A stretch of 64,000 bases of DNA, taken from Tolypocladium sp. Sup5 PDA-1 (lineage: Eukaryota; Ascomycota; Sordariomycetes; Hypocreales; Ophiocordycipitaceae). Under the pieces are notes generated by a model. That model saw only the letters and a list, made by a program, of their open reading frames with translations. It had not been told where the DNA came from and searched no databases. Below, one piece after another: positions 1 to 11,465 of this stretch (positions within the stretch are counted from its first letter, which is position 1; every line of letters begins with the position of its first letter). Both the position numbers and the translations under genes were made by a program. Location of the stretch: contig JPHH03000001.1 of the NCBI GenBank assembly GCA_000750105.3, positions 930,001 to 994,000 of the forward strand, read 5' to 3'.

Positions 1-2855
1 CATCGCAAGTTGTCGACCCACCAGAAAGCCACCCACGTCAGGGATACAAGGAGCCATCCATCAGCCTGCATTCTCATTGCCACAGTTTTACAAGTGGGAA
101 TGATGAATACAGCGGATCTCGGGTTAAGCTCACATCTCCAAGTGCTCTTGAGACCGCCGAGGACGTGGAAGAAATCGAGCTGGATGAGGTGGTAAGCTCG
201 AAAAGACCGGCATACCGGCATGCGGCGACCTATTCTGGACTTCCAAGGCGACCACGACTGAATGAAGTCATCCAGGGCTACTCTGGTACGGGCGATGAAA
301 TGAAGACGAGAGGGTTCGTTGGCAAAGCCGACTCGCCAAAGCCGACTCCTCAGACTGGGCCAAAGGTCGCTTTCGACATTCCTCGCCGCAAATCCAGCAG
401 GAGCATGGCCAGATATGCCACCACCGCAACCGAAAGCGGCAAAGCCAGAGTAGACGCTGCCACCGAAGGCCCACAGAGGCGAGTCCGATACGGTGAAGTG
501 CCGAGATATACCAAGGAGGTTGTCATTCAGCTCAGCCCAGAACATAAAACTCACCACGACCACGGAGAGGCTACGAGAAAAAAGGGTACGGCAGGACAAC
601 ACGGGACCCATGGAGCTCACCGAGATCAAGGCAAGGGTGATGAAGAGCTTCCCGATCGCGACATCGCCGGCCGCCCCATGCATACGGAGCATGGAATCAG
701 CCTTCGACGGAGGTCCCATGTCAGTCTTCGAGGTGCATCGGGATTCAGTCTGGCCAAGTCGCGCAAGCGGCAACCAACTGCGAGAGACTAGTCACCCAGT
801 CGCAAGAGATTTGTTGCTTCGGTGGCATGCATAAGCACAGCCCTGATCGGGGTCATCCTGGGCATATATGCTGGCCTTGTCCCTTCAATCCAGTACTACA
901 TCATCGACCAGTCCCACACCACGGTCTATGGAAATATGGGATGCTTTCTGGGTCTAGCTGTGCCGACGTTCTTCTTCTGGCCGCTGCCATTGCTTCACGG
1001 ACGGAAGCCGTACATTCTATCCAGCCTGGTGCTGGCGATGCCTCTCCTGTTCCCGCAGGCTCTTGCCGTTAACTCGCAGAGGCTTACCAATACAGTGTCG
1101 TGGAGAAGTATGCTGCTTGCTTCCCGGGCACTCATGGGTATATCCCTTGGGTTTGCAAGCATGAACTTTCACTCGATACTTACAGACCTCTTTGGGGCGT
1201 CCCTGATGAGTGGGAACCCTCACCAAGAAGTAGTCGATGACTTCGATGCGAGAAGACATGGCGGCGGCATGGGCGTTTGGTTGGGCATATGGACTTGGAG
1301 CTGGATCGGCTCACTTGGTGTCGGCTTTCTCGTCGGCGCCTGCATCATCGACAACTATCCTCCGGCGTGGGGCTTCTACGTCAGCATCATGATTATTGCT
1401 GTTGTGCTATTCCTCAACGTCGTGTGCCCCGAGGTTCGCCGATCCGCCTTTCGCCGATCGGTAGCTGAGGTGAGGACTGGAAGTGATATTTCGCGGCGAG
1501 TTGCGCGCGGTGAGATCATGATGCACAGAGTCAAAACTGGTCCGAAATGGGCCGGACAGGAGGTCTATCATGGCGTCGCTTTATCTCTTGAGATGCTTCG
1601 TCAGCCGGGCTTCGCTGTCATGACGCTCTACTCGTCCTGGATCTACGCCCAAGTGGTCCTGATCATTGTATTGCTGGGATCTCTCACTTCGCGGTTCTAC
1701 AAACTCCGATCCCCCGAAGTTGGGCTCCTCGTTGCCTCTATGGCCCTAGGGGCTTTTCTTGCGATCCCCTTTCAGAAGGCCAGCTTCTTCTCAAGGTCTC
1801 GGCAGGCACAAATGAACAGCAACCTGGCAACGCTGAACCGTAAAGTTGCGTGGTCGTCTCACCTGGTTCGTCGGACGATCTTCACGCTGCTATTACCACT
1901 CGCGGGCATCTGCTATGCTGCTGTCTCTTCGGGACCACCGATGCATGTTAGTGTTCCGACCATATTTTCAACTTGCGTGGGATTTCTGTCCTGCCTCGCC
2001 ATCTCAGAATGCAATGGGCTCGTCATGGAAGCATTCGATTGCTCGGACCTATCTCCAGGGATGACTGGACGGCAGCGAGGCGGGTCCAGGAAGAATCAGA
2101 AGCGGACCAACTACTCTTCGTTCCCACGAGTTACCGCAGGCTTCGCGGCAATACATGGGCTTGCTTTTGTACTCGCTGCGGGTGCAACAGCTCTCGGCGG
2201 TCTCGTCACCAGAACTCTTGGCCAGCAAGTCTCCACAGGAGTCGTGGCAGGCATCCTCTTGGTCATCACAGTCCTGCTCCTCTTGGTCCTGGTACGCTTC
2301 GCAGAGGTTCAAATCGTACCAAAGTGCAAGTCAGACGAGATGGACAGGCTGGTCGAAGTCCGCCGGCGGTCGACAATTCGACGGGCCTCGATGCCCAACG
2401 ACCCGCAAGCTGTGATGGACGAAGAGAGAGCCTGGAGGCCCGTCATGATTGGCAACCCTACTGGCAAGAAGCGCCGGATGAACATCCTCGAGCTCGGCGG
2501 TCTCACTCGGTGGCAGGAGATCCGCAAGAAGAACAAGCTCATTGATTCAGGGGCTCATCTCAACCGAGCTGCCTGGGATCAGGGCATGGAGGCTCTGGAC
2601 GATCAGATGAGCGATTTTCAACGAGATGCGAGAGAATTTTTCCGCATGGGCAAGAAGGGCTCGAGGAATATGCGTCATACGGACGAGGGGAGTGAAACGG
2701 CAGACGAGTCCGTGTATATGGAGATTGTCGATGCCCAAGGCACAGAGGCTGGCCCGTCTGGGCAGGGTCGGCTCGTGGAGAGGGAATGTGTCATGAGCCG
2801 GACTGTCGAGAAGGAGGGTGAAGACAAGGGGGGCGATACGCGGCGGGGGCGCTGA
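1..2855 (+). CDS. MFS transporter, 5' end outside the window
   Basis: The gene encodes a polytopic major facilitator superfamily membrane protein. Its membrane part is one open stretch from about 792 to the TGA at 2853-2855. The first transmembrane helix (ISTALIGVILGIYAGLVPSI) is followed by the loop LPLLHGRKPYILSS, which matches the MFS loop 2-3 signature, and about a dozen hydrophobic segments follow. The C-terminal 170 residues are hydrophilic and charged. Upstream DNA is open in the same frame from base 3, so the hydrophilic N-terminal tail starts left of the window. A likely intron runs 733-791 (GTGCAT donor, CTAG acceptor) and joins SVFE to SPSRKRFVAS. At least one more frame change lies between about 480 and 600, and I could not place its splice sites. 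The arrangement of long tail plus 'RKRFVASVACIS' recalls fungal MFS proteins often labelled polyamine transporters. The substrate is unknown. Confidence 0.85.
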
Positions 2856-3144
2856 ACGGAGAACATCGTTCGGAATACACGAGCATGGGTACAGATTGAA
2901 CGTGGCAAGTTGGGAATCATCCTAAATTCATCGTAAATAGTATTATACAGTATACTCTTTTATCCCTACTACATCTTTCATGCCTGCCTAACCTGTACTT
3001 CAAACTGATGGCCTACCCTGGGTTTTGATATCTGTAGTACTGTACATGCTCTTTTCATGCCAATCAATACCAGCCAAGGAAAAGGTCTTTCGAAAGACGC
3101 CAAGAAACGATGGAAAGGCACCGAGACATCTCCCTCTTATGCAT

Positions 3145-6100
3145 TTAGTGCACGTTGAGATACAGGTCGTCGCCTCGTCGCGAGGGCGTAAGTCTGGGTA
3201 TCCACGTCGGCGTCGCAGGGAGGTCGCCAGGGGCCTGTTGCCGCGGGGTGACGAGCTCGGGGGACAGGTAGAGCGGCCCTCCGCTCTCGCGGTGCCAGTT
3301 GGAGTGGTGGGAGGACGGGTTGGTGTCGTCAGCTGTCGAGGTCGAGATGGCCATGTGGGCAGCGCGGTCGGTGCCGAGGCGTTTGGCGATGAGGGAGGCG
3401 GGCAGCGGACGTTGATCTTGCTGGTGGTTGCTCGGCGTGGGGAGGGATTGCTGGCGCTGGTGGTGGTTTGGCGGGCGTTGCTGGGGGTTTGTGTAAGGGG
3501 GTGGGTGGGTGCGGAGTTGAGGCTGGTGGTGCTGGTAGTGGTACTGCTGGTTGTGTCGTTGTTGAGGGTGCCAGTGGGTGTTTGGCTGATGAGGGCGGCG
3601 TTGAGGGTGAGGGTGGGCGGGGAGGCCGGGGACCCAGTTGGGTGGTGGTCGACGTGGTTGTTGTTCTTGTTGTTGTGGCGGTTGTGGTTCTTGTGGTTGC
3701 TGCTGTTGTTGGTGTGGCTGCTGCTGTTGTTGCCTCTGCTGCTGTTGTTGTTGTTGCTGCTGCTGCAGTTGCTCAGGTTGCAGTTGCAGCTGCTGTTGTT
3801 GTTGCCTCTGCTGCTGCTGTTGTTGCAGCTGCTGCTGCAGTTTCTCATGTTGCAGCTGCTCAGGTTGCAGTTGCTCAGGTTGCAGTTGCTCAGGTTGCAG
3901 TTGCTCAGGTTGCAGTTGCTCAGGTTGCAGTTGCTGCTGCTGTTGTTGTTGTCGCCGTTGCAGTTGCTGAAGTTGTAGTTGTTGCTGTTGCTGCTGCTGC
4001 TGCCGTTGCTGTTGCTGGTACTGCTGTTTAGGGGGAAAGGGGGAAGGTTGGAGTTGCGGGCGAGGCTGCTGCTGTTGAGGAGGAGAAAGACTCATCGACG
4101 GACTGCGATGCCTCGCGGAAGGCAGCTGACTCCTATCATCCGGCGACGGCGACGGCTCGACGATGCGCACGGTAGGCGATCCGGTCCTCAGCAGCGCGGG
4201 ATCCTCTACCTGCACGCCTCTCCTCCCACCCCTGGGGGCGCTGTACGACGAAATCCCAGGCCCGCCAGGTGGCGGAGGCTGTTGCAGTCCCAGCGTGGGG
4301 CTAGGTTGCCCTGGAGGCTGCAACAGAATCGGACGTCGAGGTAGAGCGACAATGATGGGCTTCCCTGCAGCTTCTGGTCCGCCCTTTCGTCCGTGGATGC
4401 GTGGATACGACACGGGCGAGCGTCCGGTGCCCGTGCGGGGAGATTCAGCAACGGGGGAGAGGTTGACTGGCGGCGGGGCTAGAGGCTGCAAGTCGTCAAA
4501 GTCCTCAGAGGAAGTTGTGATGGTCGTTATGCCGCTGTCGGCTGACGTTACGCGCGGACGGGTTATGCTTCTCGCAGAGGAGCGGCGAGCAGACGCGGAA
4601 TGGCGCGGGTTGGGATTGGCTGAAAAGAGAGGGCGAGGCATTGCTTGTTGCCGAAGTTCAGGGCTAGTCAGCTTCGACGGCTCAGCAACTTTGGCGGTCT
4701 CTAGAGGCGCAGCCGCAACGTCTTTCGACCATTCAGGCACTCGAGGCGATTTCGACTCTACCTTCAGGGCCTTCTGGGCCACGGGCAAAAGCACTGCATT
4801 CGCGATGCTCGCCTTTGGCGTGGTCGTCGTCATAGGCGTCACGGCATCCAGCTCGGCGACGTGCGATATCCGCTTAGGATCACCGAGGACCCAGTTGCCG
4901 TACTTGTCTGAGACATAGTACGTCGTCGTCGACCGCGGAGCCGCCGAAGGGGGTTTCCAGATCTGGCCCTCGGGCGACTGCGACGTCCTGCCGTCCTCCT
5001 CGAACTCCGTCATGGCGCTTTCACGCCCCTGTCCAAGCTTGGAGCCGCCGAGCATTGTCCGGAAATCCTCTTGTTGGGGGATTTCGAGCTTCAGAGGAAG
5101 CGGAGGGTGAGGCTTGTTGCGCATGCTTGGAGGCGACGGTTGCACCACGCGAAGCTGCCGCGGAGGAGTCGACTCATGAATTAGCGGCGAAGACATCTTG
5201 GGGATGCCAAGAGCTAGTACAGGCTTCGCGGGCAGAAGCCTCGAAATTCGTCTTGGCGGCGTGGTTTGAGGAGTCGACCTTGACTGTGTAGGTGTGATGG
5301 CAAGACCAATGGCACTTGGCCTCCAGCTTGCCCGATTATACGCCCTGGGTGGCGGCGGCGAAGGACTGTCAGGGCCCAGCGGTGTGTGTGTCGGCTGGAC
5401 CATCCACGAGTTTCCTCCACTGCTACCGCCTTTGTCGACCTTGTAGCCCCATGTGTCCCGTCTATGGAGCGCCTCCGTGCTCTCCGAGTGCCGTCGTTCC
5501 TTGTTGTTCTTCCGCCGATAGTATCTGACCAGAAAGAGAAGGCCGACGGCAAGGCCGGCGAAGACCACGACGCCAATAGAGATGCCCGCCTTTTGGCCAG
5601 TGGTAAGGGCGCCTTTGCCATCACCACCTCCGGCCGGCACTGCGGTGGCTGTGCTCGTTTCCGTTGATGAATACTGTATCCTTGAACTCCGCACCGAGGT
5701 ACTAAGCGTTGAATGTTCAGTCGCAAAAGGCGAGCTGAAGGGAGGGGCAGTGGTATCGACAACAAGCGTCGAGTCACTCGACTTCGGCAGCGCTCGCGTA
5801 GTTCTCGTTCCGGTCTGTGTGCTCTTCGGCGGCGGAAACGACACGGGGCCGCTGCCCCCCGGAGGAGGCAGCATCAGGGTTGCCGTTATGACTCCATGCG
5901 TCGGCTGGATAGCGTTCGGCCGTCCACTGCACATCTGAAGGGCCTTGTAAATCACTGTACCTGCGCAGCATTAGCCCAGTACACCGGTGCATGGTTTCAC
6001 GCAAAAACTCACCATCTGCTTCCTTCTGTGAACAAGACCCGACCGACTTTTCCGCGACAAGGCACTGCACCGCTCCCTCGCCGGCCGTAAACTCCGAGTC

Positions 6101-6310
6101 CCCGTAGTTCGAGCACAGATAGTCGAGGGAGGGAATCTTTCCATCATCGCCCGTTCCATAGCTAAGGACCAAGAATGAAGTGAAGCACTCCTGCGCGCAG
6201 CCGGGTATAAGCCGTGAAATGTCATCCGGCAGACGGATCGCCAAGGCGGTTACGAAGTATGAGAGTATAACGAGCGAAAGTAAACCGTAGGCCGACGGTT
6301 TCCTGGCCAT
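3145..6310 (-). CDS. CFEM-like, single-span membrane protein with long polyglutamine tail
   Basis: Model: complement(3145..5954, 6013..6310), 1,035 aa. The 58-nt intron has a GTGAGT donor and GTACAG acceptor and restores phase exactly (EAD then VIYKAL). Order of parts: a signal peptide (about residues 1-22, YGLLSLVILSYFVTALA); a small cysteine-containing ectodomain with six Cys (CAQEC, LCSNYG, QCLVA, SCSQ, MCSGR), which resembles a reduced CFEM domain; a Ser/Thr/Pro-rich stalk; one transmembrane helix at about 223-243 followed by RYYRRKNNKERR; then an 790-residue cytoplasmic tail rich in Pro/Ser and ending in extended glutamine tracts. The layout suggests a surface sensor or wall-anchored receptor-like protein, which is an inference. 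An alternative start lies 15 bases upstream (6325). The gene converges on the MFS gene, with 289 bases between stop codons. Confidence 0.75.
3660..4030 (-). repeat. CAG/CAA-type polyglutamine tract with 15-bp minisatellite
   Basis: The tract lies within the coding region of the CFEM-like membrane protein. On the plus strand it reads as mixed TTG/CTG triplets. It contains six consecutive 15-bp units at 3844-3933; the first is diverged and the next five are essentially identical (ctcaggttgcagttg), encoding QLQPE repeats. The near-identity of neighbouring units points to recent slippage or unequal exchange, so length polymorphism between strains is expected. Confidence 0.9.
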
Positions 6311-7926
6311 TCTATCAGGAACCATCTGAGGGAGCGTAGTGTCAGCTTCGGACAGGCACCGAGGATAGGCGAGTCCCATCGTTGCTTCCGTCGCGGCTGC
6401 TTTCGTCACACACCGAGAGGCGAGACGACAGTCATGCCCCCTCGCTGGCTCATCAACTAACAGACGCAAGGGATGCAGCAGCAGCAATGAAGTGAGCAAA
6501 CAGGAGGATGACGAGCCGACCTAGTTGGACCCCAAGGACTCGGGCTGGGAGGGAAACGTCCAGAACGCACCTAAAGAAAGCGACGGCAGCGGCTTATCTG
6601 AGACGGCCAGCATCCCAGCATTGTGCCCCAGCAAGCCAGAGAATCAGATACAGAAACAAAGTACGCAGGCACTGCCACCGTGACTCAAGGAAAAATCGAA
6701 AAAAAGGTCCACGACGAACGCAAGGAAAAGAATAGAACACGGAAGAGAAAGCAGCAGTCGCAGACGCGGGAGAGACGCGGGCCTCAGCAGCCTCATCTAA
6801 AGAAAGATCTCGCGCCGAGTGCAGCAAGGGGGGGCTCAGCACTCGCCAATACCACCTCCCCGCGGCTCTACGTCGCAGCCGCCGTCCGTATGCATCTCTA
6901 TCCATGTTCCCGCTTGGGGTCTGTAGAACGGCAAGCATGCTGCGTCACGATCTGCCCCCCCCTCCCCGGAGCCGTATATGGCCAGGATCTTCAGCGGGCG
7001 GGTTCCATTCCTATTTCGGGGCCTGACCTGCAGCGGCGCCTGCTGCGGAGGCCCAATGGGTGCGACGATGGCAGCCCGCGTCCGGCGGTTATGCGATGCA
7101 TGAGTGGTGAGTGGCTGTGAAGTCACGCCTGCGTCTGTAGGCGCCCGTGTAAGCGCGCACGCCAGCACCAAACCGGTCACGTGAGGCTGCCGTTGAGTGT
7201 CAGTGCCCAATCACCACGCGCCCTCGAGGCCGCTCGAGAGGTCGTTCCGCGAGCTCAGCTACTTGGTGCTCCGTGGTCGACTTCGCTACGGGCCTGTTTC
7301 GTTTCAAGGATGAAATCATTGGGTCCGGCGGGTTGGGGCTGAGGCGCATGCCATCACCGGCTCCGGCCTTGCTGCGTTGGACGACTCCCGCCGCGCTGGT
7401 AAAACAGGTGGCTGCTCTCCTGGTTGCACAAGGTCGCGTCTTTTCCTTTCTGGGCAGCACGGCTCCAAGGCTGTGACGTCTCTTTGATCATGTCTGCGCC
7501 GCATCAGTGGGAACAGAACGTGTCATGGTGGGGTCTCGAAGTTGGATGTCGGCTGTCACTCTAGTTATCTACCACATCTCCCATGTCAAACTTATGATAC
7601 TCATCAGTCCCGAGGCTCAAACATCCCACCGGCGGCAATCAGATCCATCTCGGCATGCCGCTGCCATCTTCAGAGCAGAGGGCTCGGCGTGCTCGGCTCG
7701 ACAGTATGGCTGGCCTCTCCTCGCCAGGACGGTGGTACCTCTCAGACGCCAACGCCGCGGTAACTCCAGGGAACGGACAGAGCACAGAGGGCGGCAAAGG
7801 CTCGGTATTGCAAAATCCATCTACCCACTCCAGCCCCGAGCGCAAACGCGGAGCCTGAAGTCATCGCATCCCAACCCAGATATGCTATGCGGCACTTGCT
7901 TGAAATCAGTTGAGTCTGCCCTGCCC
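6311..7926. other. Intergenic region, no gene seen
   Basis: This is the 5' flank of the minus-strand CFEM-like gene and the 3' flank of the minus-strand Snf7 gene. Open frames here are short and overlap in all phases without recognisable protein character. A purine-rich patch (6690-6790) and pyrimidine-biased stretches are present, but I see no repeat, RNA gene or mobile element. Confidence 0.6.
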
Positions 7927-8774
7927 TCACATGGCCATCTCGGCTTGCAACTTCCTGAGCTCGGCCTCTTCGTCGTCTTCCTCCTCGATCTGCTTCTTGC
8001 TCGACACGGCTGCATGTCTGTCAGTGCCAATCATAGCCAGCTTGGGTGGCCAGGACTCACGCTCCGCGTTTGCCGGCGAGGGCATCTTGTGCACAGCATC
8101 TGACACCGGTACGGTCCCCGTCTTCAGGATGTCTTCGTCCAGCTGCTCCTGCTGAAGCTGGTCCAGCTCGTCCTCCAAGGTGGCGTCGTCCACCGGCTCG
8201 CCGATCGTTGCGCCCGTAATCGCATCCACAATCTCTTGGCTGAGCGCGTTCTGGTCCCGTAGTATCTCCCTGAAAGAGTCTGGTCAGCACAAACGGGTCC
8301 AGTGATGGAATGCAGCGGTATCAGGGGGCACGCACATCGTCTCGTCGACCTTTTCCGGCGTAAGCTTTCCGTGGATATGCTTCATCGCCTGGCTGGCCTT
8401 TTCCATGGCCGCCAGCGTCTCTCTGTTGATGTTTGCCGACTCGATGGAGTTGATCTGCTGCTCGAGCGTCCCTATCTGCGCGATCGTCTGGTCCAAGGCC
8501 TGCTCGTGCGTCTTCTTGCGCCGTAAGGCAGCCTTCGCCACTGCAGTCCGGTCAGCACCTCCGCCGCGCGCCTCGTCTCCGCCTCGGCAGCCCACGTACA
8601 GTTCTTGTTTGAGTTCGCGTTCTTGCGGGCGATGGCCTGCTGCTCGTCTATTTGGTTCTGGAGATGCTTCTCACGCTTCTGGAGCATGTCCAGATGCGAC
8701 CGCAGCTTGAGGATCGCATCTTTGGGAGAGTCTTTGCGAGTTTGGGCGCCGCCGCCGCCGAACCAGCTCCACAT
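7927..8774 (-). CDS. SNF7: ESCRT-III subunit Snf7/Vps32
   Basis: Model: complement(7927..8009, 8061..8269, 8336..8540, 8600..8774), 223 aa, the usual Snf7 length. Snf7 polymerises on endosomal membranes and drives inward budding and scission during multivesicular body formation. The N-terminus MWSWFGGG is the short hydrophobic membrane-inserting start of the family. It is followed by the long basic helical hairpin (ILKLRSHLDMLQKREKHLQN, then AALRRKKTHEQ), the coiled-coil region, and the acidic C-terminal helices ending ELRKLQAEMAM, the usual Snf7 tail. The three introns (59, 66 and 51 nt) all have GT-AG borders and keep phase: GTACGT/GCAG, GTGCGT/TCAG, GTGAGT/GCAG. The exon 2-3 join gives ETMEILRDQNAL, matching the conserved ETM-x-LREQ segment. 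Confidence 0.95.
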
Positions 8775-9948
8775 TCTCGTCGGCTACTTGGGGACTCGGG
8801 AGACGGGATTTGTTGTTGAAGCGAAGGGCTACCGAGCGGCTTGGGCCACTCGTCGGAAGCCGCAGCAAAGATGGTCGTCGGAGGTTACTTGGGCAGCGTG
8901 AGGGAGGCGTGAGGCGTGAGGCGTGATAGATTCGGATGGTGGGGTAAGTCTGTCGTCGTCGGAAGCGGAGTCAGCGTCAGCGCGTCGGGCGTGAAACAGA
9001 GTCTGTCAAGGTAGAGTCGCTGCTCACAGGTTGCAAGGTCTGTATCGTCTCTGGGTTGTCAGGATCGTCGTCGTCAGCTTGCGTGGCCGTCGCAGGCTGC
9101 AGTGCAATAAGCCGTTGGCGGTTTCGCAGTGGTGCCTTCCTTGCCAGGTAGCGGCGGGACGATGACGGAACCTCCCCAGCAACCTGGCCGGGTTTAGCCG
9201 CCTTTCACCCGCATGTCATGTGACGCCATCTTCACATGGCCATCCAGGGCATCTGACTTGGTCATGGCCGGACCACATGCCTCACCACCTAGGCACAGTG
9301 CATTTGTCGGAGTAGTTTTGTATTTAAAATGAGACTTTCCATATGATACTTTCCCCTTTGAGACATTACTCTATCCTGATGCATCAGAATGCGGAGAAAA
9401 CAATCGCCAGTGATCCAAGCAGACGTCGAGAACAGGCCCCAACTCGTAGGGACTGCATCTCCTTACATGAATTTGTGTCTATTATTGTTACCGCCGTCTC
9501 TCTAGGACAGTTGTCCTCACCCATAAATATCCATAAATGCCCCCTAATGTGATCGGTCAAGACTCCCCGGGCGTAGACTAAAGCTAGGCCCAAAAAATTA
9601 AATACGGAAGAGGGCTCGGCGTCGCCTGTCGAAAGATTAATGACGGCAGCTCCTCCCAGTGCGGTGCGGCAGCCGCGGGCGGCTCTCTTGTCAGAGGACA
9701 CTGCATGTTGAGACTTTGAAATCGTAAACCCCATCAAACCAAAAAAAAAAAATTGAAGCAACAAACCAGTCCCATAGCTCCAGGAAATGGACACTACCCT
9801 GCAGCCAGCCCGTCCCTTTTGAGTAATATCATCAATGCTCATACAACAACGGTCCTCCACCACGGCGGTGACGGAGGTTGTCGGGTCAATCCGGACAAAA
9901 TATCAGACACGTGAATCGTACGGTATGCCGGGGTAGGTGGTGCGAGGA
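8775..9948. other. Intergenic region between SNF7 and ANP1
   Basis: This is the upstream region of SNF7 and the 3' flank of ANP1, both on the minus strand. It holds an A-rich run at 9740-9753 and an AT-rich patch near 9315-9335. No coding or RNA gene was recognised. Confidence 0.6.
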
Positions 9949-11465
9949 TTATGCATTGCCGCCCTTTTCGTCGGTGTCGACGTGCCACACGACGTAGTTT
10001 GGGAGACCGACGACCTGGTAGCCTGCCCGTTTCGCCATCTTGGCGAATCCTTCCGTCTCGGCCTGGTTCTCAAAGGCGTAGCAGGGAAAGTTGATGCCTG
10101 GATACAAGTCTTGTTAGCTATCGACTACGGTTGAGACGCCCATGGAAACGTACCGGATCGGTGGACGTCGGCCTTGACGAGAATGTTTACGCCGCCAATG
10201 CCGTCGAGATCGAGCTCCTCGTCCTTGTTATCTCGCCAGTCACCCATCTTAGCCATGTACGTTCGTCCGGTATCAAACTGGTGGTATCCTGCGCGACAGA
10301 GGAATTAGCATCGCTCAAACAAGCGTAATTCGGGTGTGACCAACCCTCGGCGATCACGACGTCCTTGTCCAAGCTCTCGGCCAATCTGCGACCCTTGTCC
10401 GACTCGACCCACGAGTTGTAGTCAACTATCGCACATGTGTTAGCCCCAACGTCACTCCCGGTTGCACCGTACCACCAGCTACTCACATCGTCCTTCGATG
10501 TCGATGCCATCCTTGTATCGGTGGAACCAAATGTCTTGAAGCCAAATGTTAGCAGACGTCCAACGGGGCCACGCCAACCACGTGCTCTCTTACTTGGAAC
10601 GAGAATATCCTTGTCGTGGGCAATAAAGTCCTCGAGGATCTTTTTGGGACTGTCCACAATGTCCACATCGCGCCAGTAGACCCAGCTATGCTCCGGCTTC
10701 AAGGCCGCGGAGAGGAGATAGTTCCTGGCCTTGCCCATGGCTTTCCGCCGTGGACCCTGCGCTTCAAAGGAATGCCTCTGCTCGACGTCCTGGCTCAGGT
10801 GGAAGCCAAAGTCCTTTTCAATGACCATTGCGCTGCGGAAGGGGATCTGATCTGGTCGCTTTTGGATTCGATCGAGTTCGGAGGAGAGGACGGCAAGGGT
10901 GTTATCCTTGGAGTCGGAGACGAGGAAGGCGAGGTCGATGAGGTGGTGAGGATACGAGAGCTCGGCGAGGAGCTCAAAGTACTTGGACAGATGCGGGGCT
11001 GCGTCCTTGAGGGGCGTGACGATGAGGATCTTCTCCTCGTTGACAAGGGCCTTTCGCGTGGACTTGACGGGGTTCAGGTCAACGTGCTTAATCGTGGTCG
11101 AGTCGACCTTGAGCGGAGCGTGGTGGTTGAAGATGACGGGTGTCTGCATGTGCGCGTTCCATCTTGCGTATTCATTTTGTGACATGTCTATCGGCGGCGT
11201 CGAGGGTCCCCAACAGTAGAAGCTGTTGAAGGCTTCGTCAGTGACCAATGCGCAGAGACGGGCGGCCTGCGGCGGGTGCGATTTCATCTTACCTTTGCAT
11301 CTCCGACGCCGAGCTGCTGATGCCGCGCCATAACAGCACTACGATGCCCGCAAGGGCGACGAGCAGGAGGAACCGCGTCCGTGTCACGACGTTCCAGAGC
11401 ACCCGCGTCGGCGGCAGCTGGGCCCTCGCAGCTTTCCAATTCAGGCCACCTTTGGGGAGAAGCAT
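9949..11465 (-). CDS. ANP1: Mannan polymerase II subunit Anp1 (Mnn9/Anp1/Van1 family alpha-1,6-mannosyltransferase)
   Basis: Model: complement(9949..10097, 10154..10288, 10345..10425, 10487..10534, 10594..11222, 11293..11465), 404 aa. The protein is a Golgi type II glycosyltransferase that extends the alpha-1,6-mannan backbone of N-glycans in a complex with Mnn9. It has a short cytosolic N-terminus MLLPKGGLNW and one signal-anchor helix (FLLLVALAGIVVLLW). The luminal GT62 domain carries EEKILIVTPLKD, RNYLLSAALKPEHSWVYWRD and VDIVD with the metal-binding DxD, then IGGVNILVKADVHRSGINFP. It ends NYVVWHVDTDEKGGNA. Five short introns restore phase at every junction. The fourth exon junction uses a GTTGGT donor, supported because it yields the conserved EGYHQFDTGRTY. 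The MLLPKGG start favours Anp1 over Mnn9 or Van1. One exon is only 48 nt. Confidence 0.95.

Noticed and set aside
3025..4031. Plus-strand frames of Leu, Val/Ala or Cys runs opposite the polyQ tract
   Set aside because: They are antisense readings of CAG/CAA repeats. The minus-strand frame has a signal peptide, membrane helix and spliced Cys-containing ectodomain.
7507..8103. Plus-strand frame overlapping the 3' end of SNF7
   Set aside because: It is antisense to the well-supported Snf7 exons and has no protein-family character.
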